A stretch of 24,415 nucleotides of DNA, taken from CAZPDM01 sp964585305. Lineage in GTDB: Bacteria; Planctomycetota; Uabimicrobiia; Uabimicrobiales; JABWCH01. The notes under the pieces were generated by a model. The model had not been told where the DNA came from. It was given only the letters and a program-made list of their open reading frames with translations, and ran no database searches. Every line of letters starts with the position of its first letter. Position 1 is the first letter of the stretch. The stretch is taken from positions 1 through 24,415 of the forward strand of contig CAZPDM010000068.1 of the NCBI GenBank assembly GCA_964585305.1. The letters run 5' to 3'. Below are positions 23,067 through 24,415 of this stretch, piece after piece. The position numbers and the translations under genes are program-made.

Positions 23067-23284
23067 TTTTTTATTATAATTTTAAATATCTCGGAAGTTT
23101 GTTTGATAATTTCTACCTGCCATCCTGTTTTACGTGCCATTCGTGTTATATTTTCACATGAAGTTTCAGAATCAGATAAAACTTCAACAACACCATTTTC
23201 TAATTTACTCAGCACTTTGGAAACATTGAGTACAGGCTGTGGGCAGGAAAGGCCCTGAACATCTATTTGTATATTTTCAGCCAT
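23063..23284 (-). CDS. TusA/SirA-like (YedF N-terminal type) carrier
   Basis: A 73-aa protein of the TusA/SirA fold, a sulfur-relay carrier family. GLSCPQPVLNVSKVL (11-25) has the CPxP motif with Cys14, the expected persulfide (or selenosulfide) site. A second cysteine, Cys43, is in SETSCENITRMARKTGW; in YedF-type proteins this region reads similarly with Asn/Ala. Full YedF has an extra DsrE-like domain of about 100 residues, absent here, so I do not give the symbol yedF. AGGAG lies 6 bases before ATG 23284. It is 12 bases after the YedE-type transporter and overlaps the desulfurase by four bases, so it probably carries the chalcogen from transporter or desulfurase to an acceptor. Confidence 0.9.
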   Translation of the reverse strand: MAENIQIDVQGLSCPQPVLNVSKVLSKLENGVVEVLSDSETSCENITRMARKTGWQVEIIKQTSEIFKIIIKK

Positions 23285-23296
23285 ACTAAACTCCTC

Positions 23297-24397
23297 TTAT
23301 TTAGAATCTCTGAAAGTAAGCCCAATGATAACACATACAACTAAGCCTATTACAACCATTGTAGGACCATAAATTCCTGGGCCGACTGGAGAACTCGCTA
23401 AATTATAGCTGTGAGAAATTCCTGCGCCAAATAACATGCCAAGGAAAAAAACTGCAGCATCTCCATCACCTTCTCCTGCGAGAAATATCTGACGACCTGG
23501 ACAACCGCCTGCAAGTGTGAATGCTAATCCTGCAAGTACCATTCCACCAAAATTCCAAAGAGTATTAGTATGAGCTACTGGCTGGCCAGTAAAACCAGGA
23601 TGAACAAAGCCGAGGATAAAATTTGTTAAAAATGCAGCAACTACGAACGCTAAGACACCATAAAATAAATGGCCATCGCGTAGTAAAATAATATCGCGTA
23701 TTGCTCCTACTGTGCAAAAACGACTGCGTTGAGCAAGAAAGCCAACAATAAGACCAATTCCTAATGCTATCAAAATAGGAGCATGTTGACTACCAGGACC
23801 CTTTGCCGAAAAGAAAATCGGGCCTGTTGGAGTTCCTTCTGAAGTGCGGCCAAATTGTGGTGCAAAGAAAAGCAATAATAAAAGAGCTAACATGAAAGCC
23901 GGCATGGCCCATCCCATGGCTTTTGGAGCAGGGCGATTGCGACCTAGGCTAAATCCCATTCGTAAAAAAATAATGCCAATCGAAATTCCTACAAATAATC
24001 CTAAAATTCCCCAAATTGCATTTCCATCGCCTGCACTCAATCGCAAGTAAGCACGCCAAGGACAACCTAAAAAGACTAAAGCCCCGATCATGCTTAATGC
24101 ACCAAGAAAAAAACGAATAAATGGAGAAGAACCGCAACGGGGTTTAAATTCACCAAATAATAACGCTGCAAGAAGCGAACCAAATAAAAACCCTATAATT
24201 TCAGGGCGAATATATTGAACTACAGCAGCCTGGTGAACCCCTAAAGAACCTGCTATATCACGTGTAAAGCAGGCAACACAGACGCCCATATTTCCTGGGT
24301 TACCCCAAAAAACAAGCAGAGGAGCTAGAATTCCTACTACAACACCTGTAATTACTGTACCCCAATGGGAAGTAAAAATACGAGAAATAGAGGACAA
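23297..24397 (-). CDS. yedE: YedE/FdhT-type selenium (or sulfur) transporter
   Basis: A 366-aa inner-membrane protein with about ten hydrophobic segments, of the YeeE/YedE family and closest by memory to the YedE/FdhT selenium-metabolism branch. Conserved cysteines sit in paired motifs: MGVCVACFTRDIAG (37-50) with RFCTVGAIRDIIL (226-238), and GCPWRAYLRLSAGDGNA (111-127) with GCPGRQIFLAGEGDGDA (298-314). The pairing shows a two-fold internal repeat. Cys40, Cys112, Cys228 and Cys299 are the likely path for the thiol-reactive anion; sulfur-type YeeE proteins use similar cysteines for thiosulfate. First gene of the operon. Start is TTG 24397, chosen because AAGGAG (24405-24410) lies 7 bases before it and the next Met would cut into the first helix. 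Selenium is favoured over thiosulfate by the downstream genes, not proven. Confidence 0.88.
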   Translation of the reverse strand: MSSISRIFTSHWGTVITGVVVGILAPLLVFWGNPGNMGVCVACFTRDIAGSLGVHQAAVVQYIRPEIIGFLFGSLLAALLFGEFKPRCGSSPFIRFFLGALSMIGALVFLGCPWRAYLRLSAGDGNAIWGILGLFVGISIGIIFLRMGFSLGRNRPAPKAMGWAMPAFMLALLLLLFFAPQFGRTSEGTPTGPIFFSAKGPGSQHAPILIALGIGLIVGFLAQRSRFCTVGAIRDIILLRDGHLFYGVLAFVVAAFLTNFILGFVHPGFTGQPVAHTNTLWNFGGMVLAGLAFTLAGGCPGRQIFLAGEGDGDAAVFFLGMLFGAGISHSYNLASSPVGPGIYGPTMVVIGLVVCVIIGLTFRDSK

Positions 24398-24404
24398 GAG
24401 AAAT

Positions 24405-24410
24405 CTCCTT
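24405..24410 (-). promoter_or_regulatory. ribosome binding site fixing the yedE TTG start
   Basis: AAGGAG on the minus strand with 7 bases before TTG 24397. It decides an unusual start codon that lies near the window edge. The promoter of the operon is outside the window. Confidence 0.7.
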
Positions 24411-24415
24411 AATTT

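Overview
The window comes from an AT-rich bacterium (by eye about one third G+C) with a Gram-negative envelope. Evidence for an outer membrane is a type II secretion secretin, a predicted outer-membrane beta-barrel protein and a lipoprotein. Start sites mostly have recognisable AGGAG/GGAG-type ribosome binding sites, and several promoters resemble the sigma-70 consensus. All four predicted signal-peptidase-I substrates have Gln immediately after the predicted cleavage Ala. I cannot place the organism at phylum level. There is no rRNA, tRNA, CRISPR array or intact insertion sequence that I can see, and no gene-free gap longer than about 300 bases.

Layout. 1-3851 (minus strand): a possible 35-residue membrane peptide, an unrecognised 287-aa protein with a UVR-like C-terminus, a 12-helix MFS transporter, and a GGDEF diguanylate cyclase. 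3984-9692 (plus strand): an outer-membrane protein, lipoate-protein ligase, a VHZ/DUSP23-like dual-specificity phosphatase translationally coupled to an M16-peptidase-like lipoprotein, and a GspD secretin. 9756-12217 is the most lineage-specific part: strong palindromes, a secreted protein of unknown function, and a two-gene unit of a divergent ECF-sigma-like protein with a duplicated C-terminal HTH module plus a small acidic protein that also carries an internal duplication. 12339-14508: a TauE/SafE permease and, divergently, a secreted plant-type (GH13_6-like) alpha-amylase. 14630-20664 (plus): an FHA protein next to NAD-dependent DNA ligase, then pyruvate phosphate dikinase with its own promoter and a long leader, closed by a strong terminator. 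20759-24397 (minus): a membrane-anchored unknown protein and a compact four-gene operon, YedE/FdhT-type transporter - TusA-like carrier - cysteine desulfurase/selenocysteine lyase-like enzyme - DUF3343 carrier, which looks like a selenium (or sulfur) uptake and trafficking module.

How the genes relate. Only three sets show physical evidence of joint work: the selenium/sulfur operon (12-base gap, then two 4-base overlaps), the phosphatase-lipoprotein pair (4-base overlap), and the sigma-like/acidic pair (22-base gap). FHA-ligA are 5 bases apart and probably co-transcribed. The other genes are single housekeeping or envelope functions separated by terminators. The best candidates for undescribed biology are the phosphatase/M16-like lipoprotein pair and the sigma-like protein with its acidic partner. 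The role of the DUF3343 protein in the selenium-type operon is the most testable open question.
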